Assembly (NCBI RefSeq): GCF_021504595.1
Contig: NZ_JACSGT010000001.1
Coordinates: forward strand, 124,001 to 188,000
Reading direction: 5' to 3'
Origin: Chryseobacterium indicum
Lineage (GTDB): Bacteria > Bacteroidota > Bacteroidia > Flavobacteriales > Weeksellaceae
DNA: 64,000 nt
This document shows, piece by piece, positions 1 to 9,500 of the stretch (its first letter is position 1; every line of letters begins with the position of its first letter). Both the position numbers and the translations under genes were made by a program. The notes beneath the pieces are model-generated. The model worked only from the letters and a program-made list of their open reading frames with translations. It did not search any database and was not told where the DNA came from.

Positions 1-155
1 AAAAGTCCTAACAACGGAAGAATAATATCAAGAGATCTCATCGGATATTCTCCTTTTCTCCACATTCTTATCATTCTGAAAATATCAGGAATTTTTTTCA
101 CGAAACCTTTATGGTTTATTGCTTCTTTTGCCAGATTCAGTTTAGAATACTTCAT
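1..155 (-). CDS. YkvA-like (DUF1232) family protein, C-terminus cut by window edge
   Basis: A 51-residue N-terminal fragment begins at the ATG ending at 155 and runs off the left edge. It reads MKYSKLNLAKEAINHK, then a basic helix (FRMIRMWRKGEYPMRS), then the start of a hydrophobic segment (LDIILPLLGL). This order, a short basic region followed by a membrane helix, resembles the DUF1232/YkvA family of small membrane proteins of unknown function. Only the first third is visible, so the assignment is tentative. The 82 bases between it and the next minus-strand gene are AT-rich and may hold its promoter. Confidence 0.55.
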   Translation of the reverse strand, partial: MKYSKLNLAKEAINHKGFVKKIPDIFRMIRMWRKGEYPMRSLDIILPLLGL

Positions 156-237
156 TTTGTGTTTAGGTTTAAATAATTTTTTTAACTCTGTAAATTTCGC
201 AAATTCTGTACCAATAATTTACAAAATTTAGTTAAAA

Positions 238-777
238 TTATTTAATAATATTATCTATAAACTGATGGGTAGATTCTGTATTCCAGTCTCTTGAAGCATC
301 TTCTTTAATTAAAATCCTTCCGTCTTTATCCAGCAAATAGGTTGTAGGAAATACTTTCGGAAGTATTTTCTCAGAGATCGGACTTTGTGCAATATATACA
401 GGAACGTTGTAATTATTCTCTTTCAGAAATTTTCTTACCGCATCTTCTTTGTCTTCCATGGCGATTAAAACAAAATTTACATGATCTTTTCTGGTATCAT
501 ACAGTTTTTGGATCGAAGGCCATTCTTTTCTACACGGAGCACACCATGTTCCCCAGAAATTAAGGAAAACCGCCTTGTCTTTAAAAGTTTTAAGATTGGT
601 ATCGGGAACATTAATTCCTTTCAGATCAATATCATAATCTTCTTCGCTGATGTGTACCGCATTTTCAATCGTTGCTACCGGAAAAAATGCTTCTTGCAGT
701 TTCTCCTTTACTCCCGGAATAAATGCGATAACGGCAATAACTGCAATCAGTACAATGTAAATTATATTTTTTTTCAT
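238..777 (-). CDS. TlpA-like membrane-anchored thiol-disulfide oxidoreductase
   Basis: A 179-residue protein with a single N-terminal membrane anchor (about residues 5-21) and a thioredoxin fold facing the periplasm. The redox motif WGTWCAPC places the catalytic cysteines at 79 and 82, and the cis-proline that follows in such folds is at VFPTT (Pro144). The family (TlpA/ResA/DsbE-like) reduces or oxidises cysteines of exported proteins, for example in cytochrome c maturation; the partner here is unknown. It is the last gene of a compact minus-strand run with a secreted unknown (792-1544) and a second thioredoxin-fold protein (1546-2109), suggesting one transcript for envelope redox upkeep. 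Confidence 0.85.
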   Translation of the reverse strand: MKKNIIYIVLIAVIAVIAFIPGVKEKLQEAFFPVATIENAVHISEEDYDIDLKGINVPDTNLKTFKDKAVFLNFWGTWCAPCRKEWPSIQKLYDTRKDHVNFVLIAMEDKEDAVRKFLKENNYNVPVYIAQSPISEKILPKVFPTTYLLDKDGRILIKEDASRDWNTESTHQFIDNIIK

Positions 778-791
778 TAAATCTATATTAT

Positions 792-1544
792 TTATTTTGT
801 CCCAATATATTGAAAGTAATTATTATTAAGCTGGTAAATCAGAAATTTTTTTGAAACAACACCGTCTTTATCAACAATCGGAATATACAACTTGTTTTTA
901 TCAAATGTAATCAGTTTCAGCGGACGTTCCGGTCTGTCAACAACGCTGAAAAAGTCAAAATCAACCTGAATTTTATTGAGAGTTGTTGTTTTTGTTTTAA
1001 AAATCTTATCAGAATCAATTAACTGATCTTTTCGGATCGTAAATGCCTGAATTGCCTGAGCCTGATCTTTCGTAGAAAAAATTCCGTTAGAAATAACAAG
1101 ATAATACATCTGATTATTAAGAGGAACCTTTATAATTTCCGAAACAAAATAAGGAGAATCAGATTGTTCTTTATTATAAATGGTTTTTACTTTTCCGTTT
1201 GATGAATATTGAATGATCTGATCGAAGCTTTTCATCGTTCCTCCCAATTCTGTATCCCAAACATAAAATCTGAGTTTTTTATCTTCGGATGTAATGACGT
1301 TTACTTTATTATTCAGATTTTTAAAGTTATACGACAGTGTTTCAGGATTTTCGGAAATGAATTTTTTGAATTCTGCAGAAAAATGTAAAGACTGAGATTC
1401 TTTACCGTCATAGTCATCATTCTGAGAAAATTTTTCATATTCTTTTGAGAAAAATAATTCTTTATTTTCAAGCTTTGAATTTTGAGCATTCAAAAAATTC
1501 GAAATGCATAGAATTACAGCAAAAAATCTGAAAAATTTCGACAT
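792..1544 (-). CDS. Secreted protein of unknown function
   Basis: A 250-residue protein with a clear signal peptide (MSKFFRFFAVILCISNFLNA followed by Q). The mature part is rich in Lys, Phe and Asn and shows alternating hydrophobic strands typical of a beta-rich periplasmic or outer-membrane-associated protein; I recognise no motif or family. It has no T9SS sorting domain and no lipobox. It lies between two thioredoxin-fold genes, one base from the upstream gene and 14 bases from the downstream one, so translation is probably coupled. Function cannot be assigned from sequence. Confidence 0.75.
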   Translation of the reverse strand: MSKFFRFFAVILCISNFLNAQNSKLENKELFFSKEYEKFSQNDDYDGKESQSLHFSAEFKKFISENPETLSYNFKNLNNKVNVITSEDKKLRFYVWDTELGGTMKSFDQIIQYSSNGKVKTIYNKEQSDSPYFVSEIIKVPLNNQMYYLVISNGIFSTKDQAQAIQAFTIRKDQLIDSDKIFKTKTTTLNKIQVDFDFFSVVDRPERPLKLITFDKNKLYIPIVDKDGVVSKKFLIYQLNNNYFQYIGTK

Positions 1545-1545
1545 A

Positions 1546-2109
1546 TTACAACAATTCTAAAATTTCCTGAACGGCATCTTTTCCTCTGTTCTTCGCATAA
1601 TACACCTGAAGATCGTTATAGAAATGATCTTTAGTATATACTTCAGGATCAGCTTTGTATTTCATCAGAAGTTCTGTTCCGAATTTCGAACGCGGTCCCC
1701 ATGAATTTTTAACGTTAAAATCTTTATCCAGAATGATCACTTTCGGGATGGATTCAGTTCCATTGGTTAAAAACTGACTGATTAAACTCTTGTCGCTGTC
1801 TCTAAGGAAAATACGAACCTCATTTTTACCTTCGAAAAATTTAACCAGAGCCGGAACGGTCGCACTTGCATCACCACACCAAACCTCAGAAATAATTAAA
1901 ATTTTGCCGTCGAAATTTTTAGATTCTAACTGTTTTAGCTGTTCTTCATCCGCCACATACTTCTTTAAAGTTCTGTCGATTCTCTGAAGTCCAAGTTCAT
2001 AGTAAGGTTTATAATCTGCTTCCTGCTGATCGGAAGGGTTTTCTAATCTCTGTTTTCCGATTTCCACATACTCTTCGAAAGAGATGCCTTTATCCCAGTA
2101 ATTTTTCAC
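1546..2109 (-). CDS. Thioredoxin family protein with single active-site cysteine (Thioredoxin_9 type)
   Basis: A 187-residue cytoplasmic protein without signal peptide. The thioredoxin fold is visible from about residue 65: strand KILIISEVWCGDAS carries the motif WCGD in place of WCxxC, leaving only Cys78, and the cis-proline is in SIPKVII (Pro122). This pattern is characteristic of the family often labelled Thioredoxin_9. With one cysteine it cannot do a standard dithiol exchange by itself; a monothiol or chaperone-like role is possible. It is first in the run with 792-1544 and 238-777 and follows aroC by 17 bases, so may belong to the same transcript. Confidence 0.75.
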   Translation of the reverse strand: MKNYWDKGISFEEYVEIGKQRLENPSDQQEADYKPYYELGLQRIDRTLKKYVADEEQLKQLESKNFDGKILIISEVWCGDASATVPALVKFFEGKNEVRIFLRDSDKSLISQFLTNGTESIPKVIILDKDFNVKNSWGPRSKFGTELLMKYKADPEVYTKDHFYNDLQVYYAKNRGKDAVQEILELL

Positions 2110-2126
2110 TGCTAAAATTATGATGT

Positions 2127-3197
2127 TTAAAAATTATTGATGTTTCTTGTTTTGTTGATGAGGAATAAATCTGCCAGAACAAATGCCGCCAGACTTTCCA
2201 CCACCGGAACTGCTCTTGGAAGAACGCACGGATCATGACGCCCTTTTCCTTCTACAATTGCCGGATTTCCGTATTTATCCACACTTTCCTGAGGTCTTAA
2301 AATCGTTGCTACAGGTTTGAAAGCCACACGGAAATAAATATCCATTCCGTTGGAAATTCCACCCTGAATTCCTCCTGAAAGATTAGACTTTGTGGTAAAA
2401 TCTTCGTTGAAAAGATCGTTATGTTCTTTTCCTGTCATTTTTGCACCGCAGAAACCGCTTCCGTATTCGAAACCTTTTGCCGCATTAATATTGAGCATGG
2501 CTTTTCCTAATTCAGCCTGAAGTTTTGAGAAAACTGGTTCGCCGATTCCTACAGGAACATTTTTAATCACGCAGGTAATTGTTCCGCCGATTGTGTTTCC
2601 TTCTTTTTTAATTTCCTTGATTCTTTCGATCATTTTTTCTGCCGTTTCCGCATCCGGACAACGTACTTCATTGGTTTCGGTTTTCGAAAAATCCAAAGCC
2701 TGATAAGGTTTTTCACAGAAAATTTCGCCTACGGAAGAAACGTATGCGTTGATCTCGATATCCGATAAAAACTGTTTTGCTAAAGCTCCGGCAACCACCC
2801 AGTTGATGGTTTCTCTTGCAGAAGATTTTCCGCCGCCGCGATAATCCCTCAATCCGTATTTCTGATCATAAGTAAAATCGGCATGGCTCGGACGATAAGA
2901 TTCTGCAATATGATCATAATCTTTTGATTTCTGATTTTCGTTTTCGATGATGAATCCGATGGGAGTTCCTGTTGTTTTTCCTTCAAAAATCCCTGAAAGA
3001 AATTTCACCGTATCACTTTCTTTTCTTTGGGTTACGATAGCAGACTGTCCCGGTTTTCTGCGATCCAATTCGTACTGAATTTTATCGAAATCTACCGTTA
3101 AACCTGCCGGAAAATTATTAATGATTCCACCGTAAGCCAGACCGTGACTTTCTCCAAATGTTGTAAGACTGAGAAGATTACCTAAAGTATTTAACAT
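2127..3197 (-). CDS. aroC: Chorismate synthase
   Basis: A 356-residue cytoplasmic enzyme catalysing the last step of the shikimate pathway, converting 5-enolpyruvylshikimate-3-phosphate to chorismate with reduced FMN. Signature motifs are all present: TFGESHG near the N-terminus (residues 13-19), the [14 protein letters not shown] and [14 protein letters not shown] blocks in the first third, and [15 protein letters not shown] near the C-terminus. Length is normal for the family. A promoter-like TAAATTTG lies only four bases upstream of the ATG, so the mRNA may be leaderless or nearly so. Downstream genes are thioredoxin-fold proteins with no obvious metabolic link. Confidence 0.97.
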   Translation of the reverse strand: MLNTLGNLLSLTTFGESHGLAYGGIINNFPAGLTVDFDKIQYELDRRKPGQSAIVTQRKESDTVKFLSGIFEGKTTGTPIGFIIENENQKSKDYDHIAESYRPSHADFTYDQKYGLRDYRGGGKSSARETINWVVAGALAKQFLSDIEINAYVSSVGEIFCEKPYQALDFSKTETNEVRCPDAETAEKMIERIKEIKKEGNTIGGTITCVIKNVPVGIGEPVFSKLQAELGKAMLNINAAKGFEYGSGFCGAKMTGKEHNDLFNEDFTTKSNLSGGIQGGISNGMDIYFRVAFKPVATILRPQESVDKYGNPAIVEGKGRHDPCVLPRAVPVVESLAAFVLADLFLINKTRNINNF

Positions 3198-3201
3198 ACT
3201 A

Positions 3202-3209
3202 CAAATTTA
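3202..3209 (-). promoter_or_regulatory. Putative -7 promoter element of aroC
   Basis: On the minus strand the box TAAATTTG matches the Bacteroidetes -7 consensus TAnnTTTG exactly and ends four bases before the aroC ATG. I see no clear TTG at the expected -33 position. If active, transcription would start at or next to the start codon. Confidence 0.4.
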
Positions 3210-3248
3210 AGGCTTTTTCTTTAGATAAAAAGGCTCCGGGGATATGAT

Positions 3249-4883
3249 CTATTTACCAAGCGGATTGATGGTATAAATAACAGATCTTGCCTGTTTCTTT
3301 TCTTCATCATTTAGTTTTTTCCAGATAAATCCTTTTTTAAGATCTGTATTATCGATGAGTTGAGGAAATATGCCCGCTTTTTCATCCTGTGAAACGTAGC
3401 CTGCGGAAATAGCAGGAAGTTTAGAATCATAATTAAAAGGATAATTGGCAGAAACATTAAAATTTAAATTACCAACCCTGAAAGAATCAAACTTAGTACT
3501 TTCATATACGGAAGGTTTGTACAATTGTTCTTTTTCAAATTTTCCCATAAAGTTTCCGGGATTAAAACTTGGGAAATACGTCTGCAAAATATTCGGGAAA
3601 GTTAAAAAACCGATAAAGATGATGCTTAAACCAGAAAACACAATAAGAGATTTTTTTTGGTTGAAATAATCAACAAACAGTAGAAAGAAAATCACAAAAA
3701 AGACATCCATAAAAAATCTGTACTGTGCTGAAAAAAGAAGAACCAAAATACTTTTAATGATAAGCGAGATACAGATAAAAGTAATGATTCTGTTTTTTTT
3801 GATGAAGGTAAAAACAGTGAAGATGATTAAACTAACAATAAAAAGTAAATTTATTTTTGCTTTGATTCCGTTTAAAAAAATCCAGTTTCTGATGTAATCA
3901 ATAGCAGAAAATTTCTGAATTTCTTCATACGAATATTGCATATCATATGTTTTCTGAATGGCAAACTGAGAAGATATTTTTAAAACTTCAGGGTTAGGGT
4001 TCCAGCTTACTCCTAAGTCTATTATTGAAACAGGGAAAACCGGATAACCGAAAGTATATATGTTTTTAACAAAGAACAGGAAACCGATTAAAATTCCGAA
4101 GATTAAATTTTTTAAGCTAGATTTCAAAATAAAAACAGAGTAGAGAAAACTCAAAACTGGCAGCCAGATCATAGTAGGTTTAATGATAAAAACAAAAACC
4201 GAAAAAGCGAATAGGAGAGTAGACTGCTTATTTCCCCTTAAGATTTCATTTAAAATAATGACTGAAAAAATAATGACCGGTAGATCCGGACTTGGCGACT
4301 GGCAGAACAATAGTAGAACCGGAATAAAGCAAAGCTGAATCCAGCTTTTCTTTTCTATTATATATAAGGTATAAATAATCAGTACAACTGAATTGATTCT
4401 TAAAAACGGATCGGTAAAATTGGAAAAGCCCGCCTGGAAAATATGCCAGACCGACATTTGTCCCAACGTGAGATCAAGGTTTGAAATACCTTTTACCAAA
4501 CCCAATTCTTTCAGCCATTTTATGGTGGGAACATAATATCCGAAATGGTCTAAAATATAAGGGTAAAAAGATCCGCAGTATACAATAATTAATGAAATTG
4601 CAGCAATCAGCGAAAAATCTTTTTTTGAAAAAGCGGTAAAATCTTTATAAAGTTTATCCTTAAAAAAATAAATCAATCCTATGGCAATTGTAGAAAATTC
4701 TGCATAGCTGTTTAAAGGGATAAAAAAAGTAGCAATTGTCCACACTAAACTTATTCCAAGAATTCCCAAAAATATTTTTCCGGAGACGCCTTTCCATAAT
4801 TTTCCTGAAAAATTTTCTGTAATTTTCCCTATTCCCATTAAAACAGGAAGAAGCAAAAGTGTAGAAAAAAAAAGTAGAATCAT
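3249..4883 (-). CDS. Polytopic membrane protein, resembling LIC_10190-type envelope/glycosyltransferase-like proteins
   Basis: A 544-residue inner-membrane protein with roughly 11-13 hydrophobic helices and a soluble C-terminal tail of about 100 residues. The arrangement, with a long loop after helix 3 (GSFYPYILDHFGYYVPTIKW), recalls large membrane proteins of polysaccharide or glycosyl-transfer pathways and the family named LIC_10190; this is resemblance only. An upstream TTG at 4910 would add nine residues encoded inside a terminator hairpin, so I chose the ATG at 4883. That ATG directly abuts the T-run of the terminator of the upstream lipoprotein gene. Function is unknown. Confidence 0.7.
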   Translation of the reverse strand: MILLFFSTLLLLPVLMGIGKITENFSGKLWKGVSGKIFLGILGISLVWTIATFFIPLNSYAEFSTIAIGLIYFFKDKLYKDFTAFSKKDFSLIAAISLIIVYCGSFYPYILDHFGYYVPTIKWLKELGLVKGISNLDLTLGQMSVWHIFQAGFSNFTDPFLRINSVVLIIYTLYIIEKKSWIQLCFIPVLLLFCQSPSPDLPVIIFSVIILNEILRGNKQSTLLFAFSVFVFIIKPTMIWLPVLSFLYSVFILKSSLKNLIFGILIGFLFFVKNIYTFGYPVFPVSIIDLGVSWNPNPEVLKISSQFAIQKTYDMQYSYEEIQKFSAIDYIRNWIFLNGIKAKINLLFIVSLIIFTVFTFIKKNRIITFICISLIIKSILVLLFSAQYRFFMDVFFVIFFLLFVDYFNQKKSLIVFSGLSIIFIGFLTFPNILQTYFPSFNPGNFMGKFEKEQLYKPSVYESTKFDSFRVGNLNFNVSANYPFNYDSKLPAISAGYVSQDEKAGIFPQLIDNTDLKKGFIWKKLNDEEKKQARSVIYTINPLGK

Positions 4884-4919
4884 AAAAAAAGATTGCCTAA
4901 AAATAAGCAATCTTTTTTT
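4884..4919 (-). terminator. Intrinsic terminator of the glycine-zipper lipoprotein gene
   Basis: A perfect 13-bp inverted repeat (seven A, GATTGC / GCAATC, seven T) with a 10-base loop. On the minus strand it ends in seven T and lies 18 bases after the stop of the gene at 4938-5480. The start codon of the next gene follows the T-run with no gap. Confidence 0.8.
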
Positions 4920-4937
4920 GTTATCGTGAAAATAAAA

Positions 4938-5480
4938 TTATCTTGGCTGGACTCTTCCGCTTTTTCTGTCCTGCGCTCTACCCAGAGTATAACCGGTAGC
5001 ACCACCGATTACACCACCAATGGCAGCACCCGCACCCGGACTTTTCTTATTAACAATCGCTCCCAAAGCGGCTCCTCCTACAGCACCAATAATGGTACCT
5101 TTTGCGGCTTCACTCATCCCTTTTTTCTTTGCGGTGGTCTGGGAAGAAGTTCCGTTATTGGCATAAGTCCCGCTGTTGGAAGAAGAACTTCTGCTCGGTC
5201 TGTCTCTGTATACTGTACGTGTTTCTCTTATTACCTGCGGTTTAGCATTGGCTGCCGCTGTTTTCGCTTGCTGAACTTCTAAAACACTGTCGGCTTTTTT
5301 CTGTGCTTCATAAGCCATTTTTTCTTTTTCAATGGCTAATTTTTGTTTCTCAATTTCCAATTGTCTCATCTGGAACTCCATTTTCTGCTGTTCCAAAGAT
5401 TGTTGGGCTATCTGGTCGTCTTTTTTACAGGCGGTCAGTAAAAATACAGACATCAGTCCTGTTAATACTATACTTTTCAT
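4938..5480 (-). CDS. Glycine-zipper lipoprotein with coiled coil
   Basis: A 180-residue outer-envelope lipoprotein. The signal peptide ends in the lipobox LLTAC (lipidated Cys18). Residues about 28-66 are a highly charged Q/E/K-rich helix with heptad-like spacing, likely a coiled coil; a Ser/Asn-rich linker follows; residues about 128-165 carry repeated GxxxG motifs (GTIIGAVGGAALGAIV, GAAIGGVIGGATGYTLG) typical of YMGG-like glycine zippers that insert in or associate with membranes. Such proteins are often envelope-stress or surface-integrity factors; no specific partner is evident. It is monocistronic by position, with its own terminator, and has a long upstream region shared with a divergent gene. 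Confidence 0.75.
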   Translation of the reverse strand: MKSIVLTGLMSVFLLTACKKDDQIAQQSLEQQKMEFQMRQLEIEKQKLAIEKEKMAYEAQKKADSVLEVQQAKTAAANAKPQVIRETRTVYRDRPSRSSSSNSGTYANNGTSSQTTAKKKGMSEAAKGTIIGAVGGAALGAIVNKKSPGAGAAIGGVIGGATGYTLGRAQDRKSGRVQPR

Positions 5481-5679
5481 AACTCAAATTTTTATAAGGA
5501 TTTTAAGTCAATCCAATTTCGATGTTATTTCTATTTTCAATTATGAAGCCAAAATCCGTTAAGTAATGTTAAAATTTTTAAATGAATCTTAATATTTTAT
5601 TGAATTCCTTTATTAATAATGGTTTTGAAATGTAAAAATTTATTGATTTTCACTTAAAAATGGATTAATATGAATTTTT

Positions 5680-5687
5680 TATATTTG
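5680..5687 (+). promoter_or_regulatory. Putative -7 promoter element (TATATTTG)
   Basis: TATATTTG matches TAnnTTTG exactly and lies 20 bases upstream of the ATG at 5708. No TTG is seen at the usual -33 distance, so support rests on the -7 box and location. Confidence 0.45.
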
Positions 5688-5707
5688 ATTTACCAAATTA
5701 CATTATT

Positions 5708-6142
5708 ATGAAAAATTCAATTGTAAAAGTTGTGCTTTTTGCAGGCGTAATTGCTGCTGTAAGCTCATTTTCGGCATCTAAAAATGATTCTGAAAAAAAA
5801 CATTCACCTATTCAATCTGTTGCCCAGACAGAAACTTACCAGATCCGGTTTGGATTACAGAATCAGAATGGCACTAAAACACTTTCGGGGAGTTATGATC
5901 TCGGAAACTTTGTAGCAACCAATACTGTAACCGGAGAAACTTTTGAAACCTATGGAGGTAGCGGAATGCAGTCTTTGCCACAATATTTTGATGGTCTTCC
6001 GGAAGGTACTTATACCTTCACAGCAACTCAGGGACAAGGCGGATGGGTAGGATACGGATCTGTAACGGCAGAGGTTTCTGAAGCCAAAGTAGATTCTGAT
6101 GGATATGTCACGATTTATGTACCTATCGCATGGGAAGAATAA
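5708..6142 (+). CDS. Small secreted protein of unknown function
   Basis: A 144-residue protein with an N-terminal signal peptide (about residues 1-23, ending around SFSASK). The mature part alternates short beta strands with Gly/Thr/Ser turns (GSYDLGNFVATNTVTGE, FDGLPEGTYTFTATQGQGGWVGYG), resembling an all-beta carbohydrate-binding or Ig-like module such as those with an EGTYTFTA strand, but I recognise no specific family. There is no C-terminal sorting domain. It has its own -7-like box upstream and an intrinsic terminator downstream, so is probably expressed alone. Confidence 0.7.
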   Translation: MKNSIVKVVLFAGVIAAVSSFSASKNDSEKKHSPIQSVAQTETYQIRFGLQNQNGTKTLSGSYDLGNFVATNTVTGETFETYGGSGMQSLPQYFDGLPEGTYTFTATQGQGGWVGYGSVTAEVSEAKVDSDGYVTIYVPIAWEE

Positions 6143-6172
6143 TTTAAAATTTACTTTAAAAATTAGTTTGTG

Positions 6173-6203
6173 TAGCCTCCTTAATCGGGAGGCTATTTTA
6201 ATT
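6173..6203 (+). terminator. Intrinsic terminator after the small secreted protein gene
   Basis: An 8-bp perfect stem TAGCCTCC/GGAGGCTA with a 7-base loop, followed by TTTTAATTT, 31 bases after the stop at 6142. Confidence 0.8.
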
Positions 6204-6569
6204 TAGCAGACAGAATTTTATTTTATTTACACCGGATTATTATTAAACATGAATTTATTAAGGTCGGAAATGTGTTATAATAAAACAGAAAAGATGACGT
6301 TATTAAAAAAATGAATATTCTAAGTTAATGAACTGTATAGTTAAAATTTGATGCGTTTTTTGTAAAAATATTGTAATTTATACTATGTATTATCAAAAAA
6401 ACGCGTTAGATTTGCAGTAAATAATAAATTTCTAGCCTATGGTGAATTTTTTTACTTTTTTTCAATTTTATCACAATTTCAGTTTCTTGGATAGTTCGTA
6501 TTCAGGAAATAACTTCTTAAACAAAATTTATAATTCTCATATCCTTATAAGGATCTAATATTTATTAAT
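6204..6569 (+). promoter_or_regulatory. Long AT-rich leader of the giant T9SS protein gene
   Basis: This 366-base stretch carries no ORF I can support. A -7-like TAGATTTG lies at 6407-6414, which would give a 5' untranslated leader of about 150 bases. A perfect palindrome ATCCTTATAAGGAT at 6541-6554 lies 15 bases before the ATG. A close relative of this palindrome occurs at 11214-11233, downstream of the same gene. Its role is unknown: operator, RNA hairpin covering the ribosome-binding region, or chance. Confidence 0.35.
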
Positions 6570-9500
6570 ATGAAAAAATATCTATTGTTTTTTTTCTTGG
6601 CACTTTCGTATATACTGAGTGCGCAGGTAAGTTCTTATAGTTTTTCTCAGTCTACAGGAACCTATACAGATTTGCCGGGTACGGCAACGGTACTGGCAAC
6701 TGCAACGGGAAGTACAGGAGCAGCCTCTCTGGATAACGTTATTTATCCGGTTACTCTTCCTTTCCCTGTTTCTTTTAACGGAAGTAATTATTCTTCTATT
6801 AATGTATCAACAAACGGATTTATTACTTTTGGGGCAACAGCTCCCGGAGCTGGTACTTACAGCCCGATTTCCAGTACGGAAACTTATGCAGGAGCTGTTT
6901 CTGCATGGGGTAAAGATTTAAATTCAATTTTTAATATTAATTCTAAGACAGGAAGTATCAGTTGGGCGGTTGTAGGTACAGCTCCTAACAGAGAAATCGT
7001 AGTACAGTGGTCAGATTTCAGACCAGCGTATTCAACTTCTACTACAAGTGTTTATACTTTTTCTTTTCAGATCAGGCTTAGAGAGACTACTAATACGATT
7101 GCTGTTGTGTACAAAGGCGGAAGTTATCTTATAGGTAATACTTCCGTAAGCGGAACTACACAGGTAGGATTAAGAGGATCAAGCAATGCCGATTTTAATC
7201 ACAGACAGAATGCTACCACAGCATTATTTACGGCTTCTGCTTTGGCAACGGCAAATACCGGCAGCCAGTCATTTAATACAACTGTTACTACTCCGGGAAT
7301 GCCTTCGGATGGTCTTATCTACACATGGACTCCGCCATCTTGTTTTGGGCCATCTGGTTTCACTTCTACGGCGGTTACTACTTCCAGTGCTTCTGTAAGT
7401 TGGGCGGCAGCATCAACCCCTCCGGCAAACGGTTATGAAATATATTACAGCACTACCTCAACTCCTCCCGCAACGCCACAGATTACGGGTATTGCAGGAA
7501 CTGCAACGAGTTATACAATTCCGGGTTTAGCTGCTAATACAACGTATTACGTATGGATTAAAGCAAAATGCAGTTCCACGGCTCAAAGTTCGTTAATAGG
7601 ACCTATTACCGTTTATACAGGATATTGTACTCCTACAGGTGGTACGTCTTCTACAACGTATTATTTAAATAATGTTACGACTACAGGCGGATGGACTAAT
7701 CTTGCTTATACAGCTTCTTCGTATCAGGCTTATGTAAACTCTCCGGGAGTGATATTGAGTTCACCAGGGTTTACAGTGACTACGAATTTGGCTACTTCGG
7801 GTGGAAGTACATATTATTACTACGTTTGGGTAGACTGGAATAACGATCTGGATTTTAATGATCCGGGAGAAACGATTCTTGCGACCACTACTTATACTTC
7901 AACCGCGACAGCGAATATTGTAATTCCTGCAGGACAGGCTGTCGGAAACTACAGAGTTCGTACATCGTCATCATTTATTGGTGCAAATACTTCATGCGGA
8001 CCAGCTCCGTATGGAAATTTCGTGGATTTCACTTTATCTGTTGTGGCTCCTCCAACGTGTCTGCCTCCGACTGGTCTTACGATCACTACGGCAACAACAT
8101 CAAGTGCTACCATACAGTGGACTGTTCCGGCTACACCACCGGCAAACGGTTATGATGTTTATTACAATACTACGGGAGTTGCTCCTACAGCAGCAACAGT
8201 TCCTCAATATAGCGGTGTAACGGGACCTAGCCAGCTGATTACCGGTTTGGCTTCAAGTACAACGTATTATGTATGGGTAAGAGCGAAATGCAGCAGTTCA
8301 GATATTAGTTATTGGTCAGGACCACGTACGGTTTATACAAATTACTGTGTTCCTACTGGAGGTTCTTCTTCAACAACTTATTATCTGAATAATATTACAA
8401 CTACAGGTGGGTGGACCAATTTAGCTTATACTGCTTCTTCGTATCAGGCATATGTAAATTCTCCTAGTGTTGTTTTAAGCTCTCCAGGATTTACAGTAAC
8501 GACCAACTTGGCGACATCCGGTGGAAGTACCTATTTTTATTATGTATGGGTAGACTGGAATAATGATCTTGACTTTAACGATCCGGGAGAAACTATTTTA
8601 GCAACCACTACTTATACTGCAACGGCAACGGCAAATATTGCAATCCCTGCAGGACAGCCTTTAGGAAACTACAGAGTTCGTACTTCTTCATCGTTTATTG
8701 GTGCAAATAGTGCCTGCGGACCTGCTGCATACGGAAATTATGTAGATTTTACATTATCTGTTGTAGCTCCTCCGACGTGTCTTCCTCCGACAGGTCTTGT
8801 GATTGCAAATGCAACGACATCAAGTGCAACCATACAGTGGACTGTTCCGGCTACACCACCGGCAAACGGTTATGATGTTTATTATAACACGACAGGAGTT
8901 GCTCCTACAGCAGCAACTGTTCCTCAGTTCACCGGAGTTCCGGGACCTAGCCAACTGGTATCGGGATTAGCGTCAAGCACAACGTATTATTTTTGGGTAA
9001 GAGCAAGATGTAGCAGTTCAGATATTAGTTATTGGTCAGGACCACGTACAGTTTATACAAACTACTGTGTTCCTACAGGAGGTTCTTCATCAACAACTAA
9101 TTATTTAAAAACGATTACCACTACAAACGGATTTACAAACCTGAACTATACTGCTACTGCTTATAGTGCCTATGTAAACAATTCTGCTACCAGCTTCTCA
9201 GTATTACCGGGAGGAGTAGCCAATGTTTCCATGAATGCGGGAACCAGTACTTATTATTATTATATCTGGATCGACTGGAATAATGATTTAGTATTTGATC
9301 CGGCTACTGAACAGGTGTATTATTCCGGAGGTTATATAAATTCTGTTGCTAACGCTCCGATAAGTTCTGTAGGTCGTCCTTCAGGTTCTTACAGAGCAAG
9401 ATTTGCAGCGTCTTATATCGGTACGGTAACTCCATGCGGACCGGCTCCTTATGGAAATTATGTAGACTTTACATTTATCATTAAGCCTTGTTCTACAACC

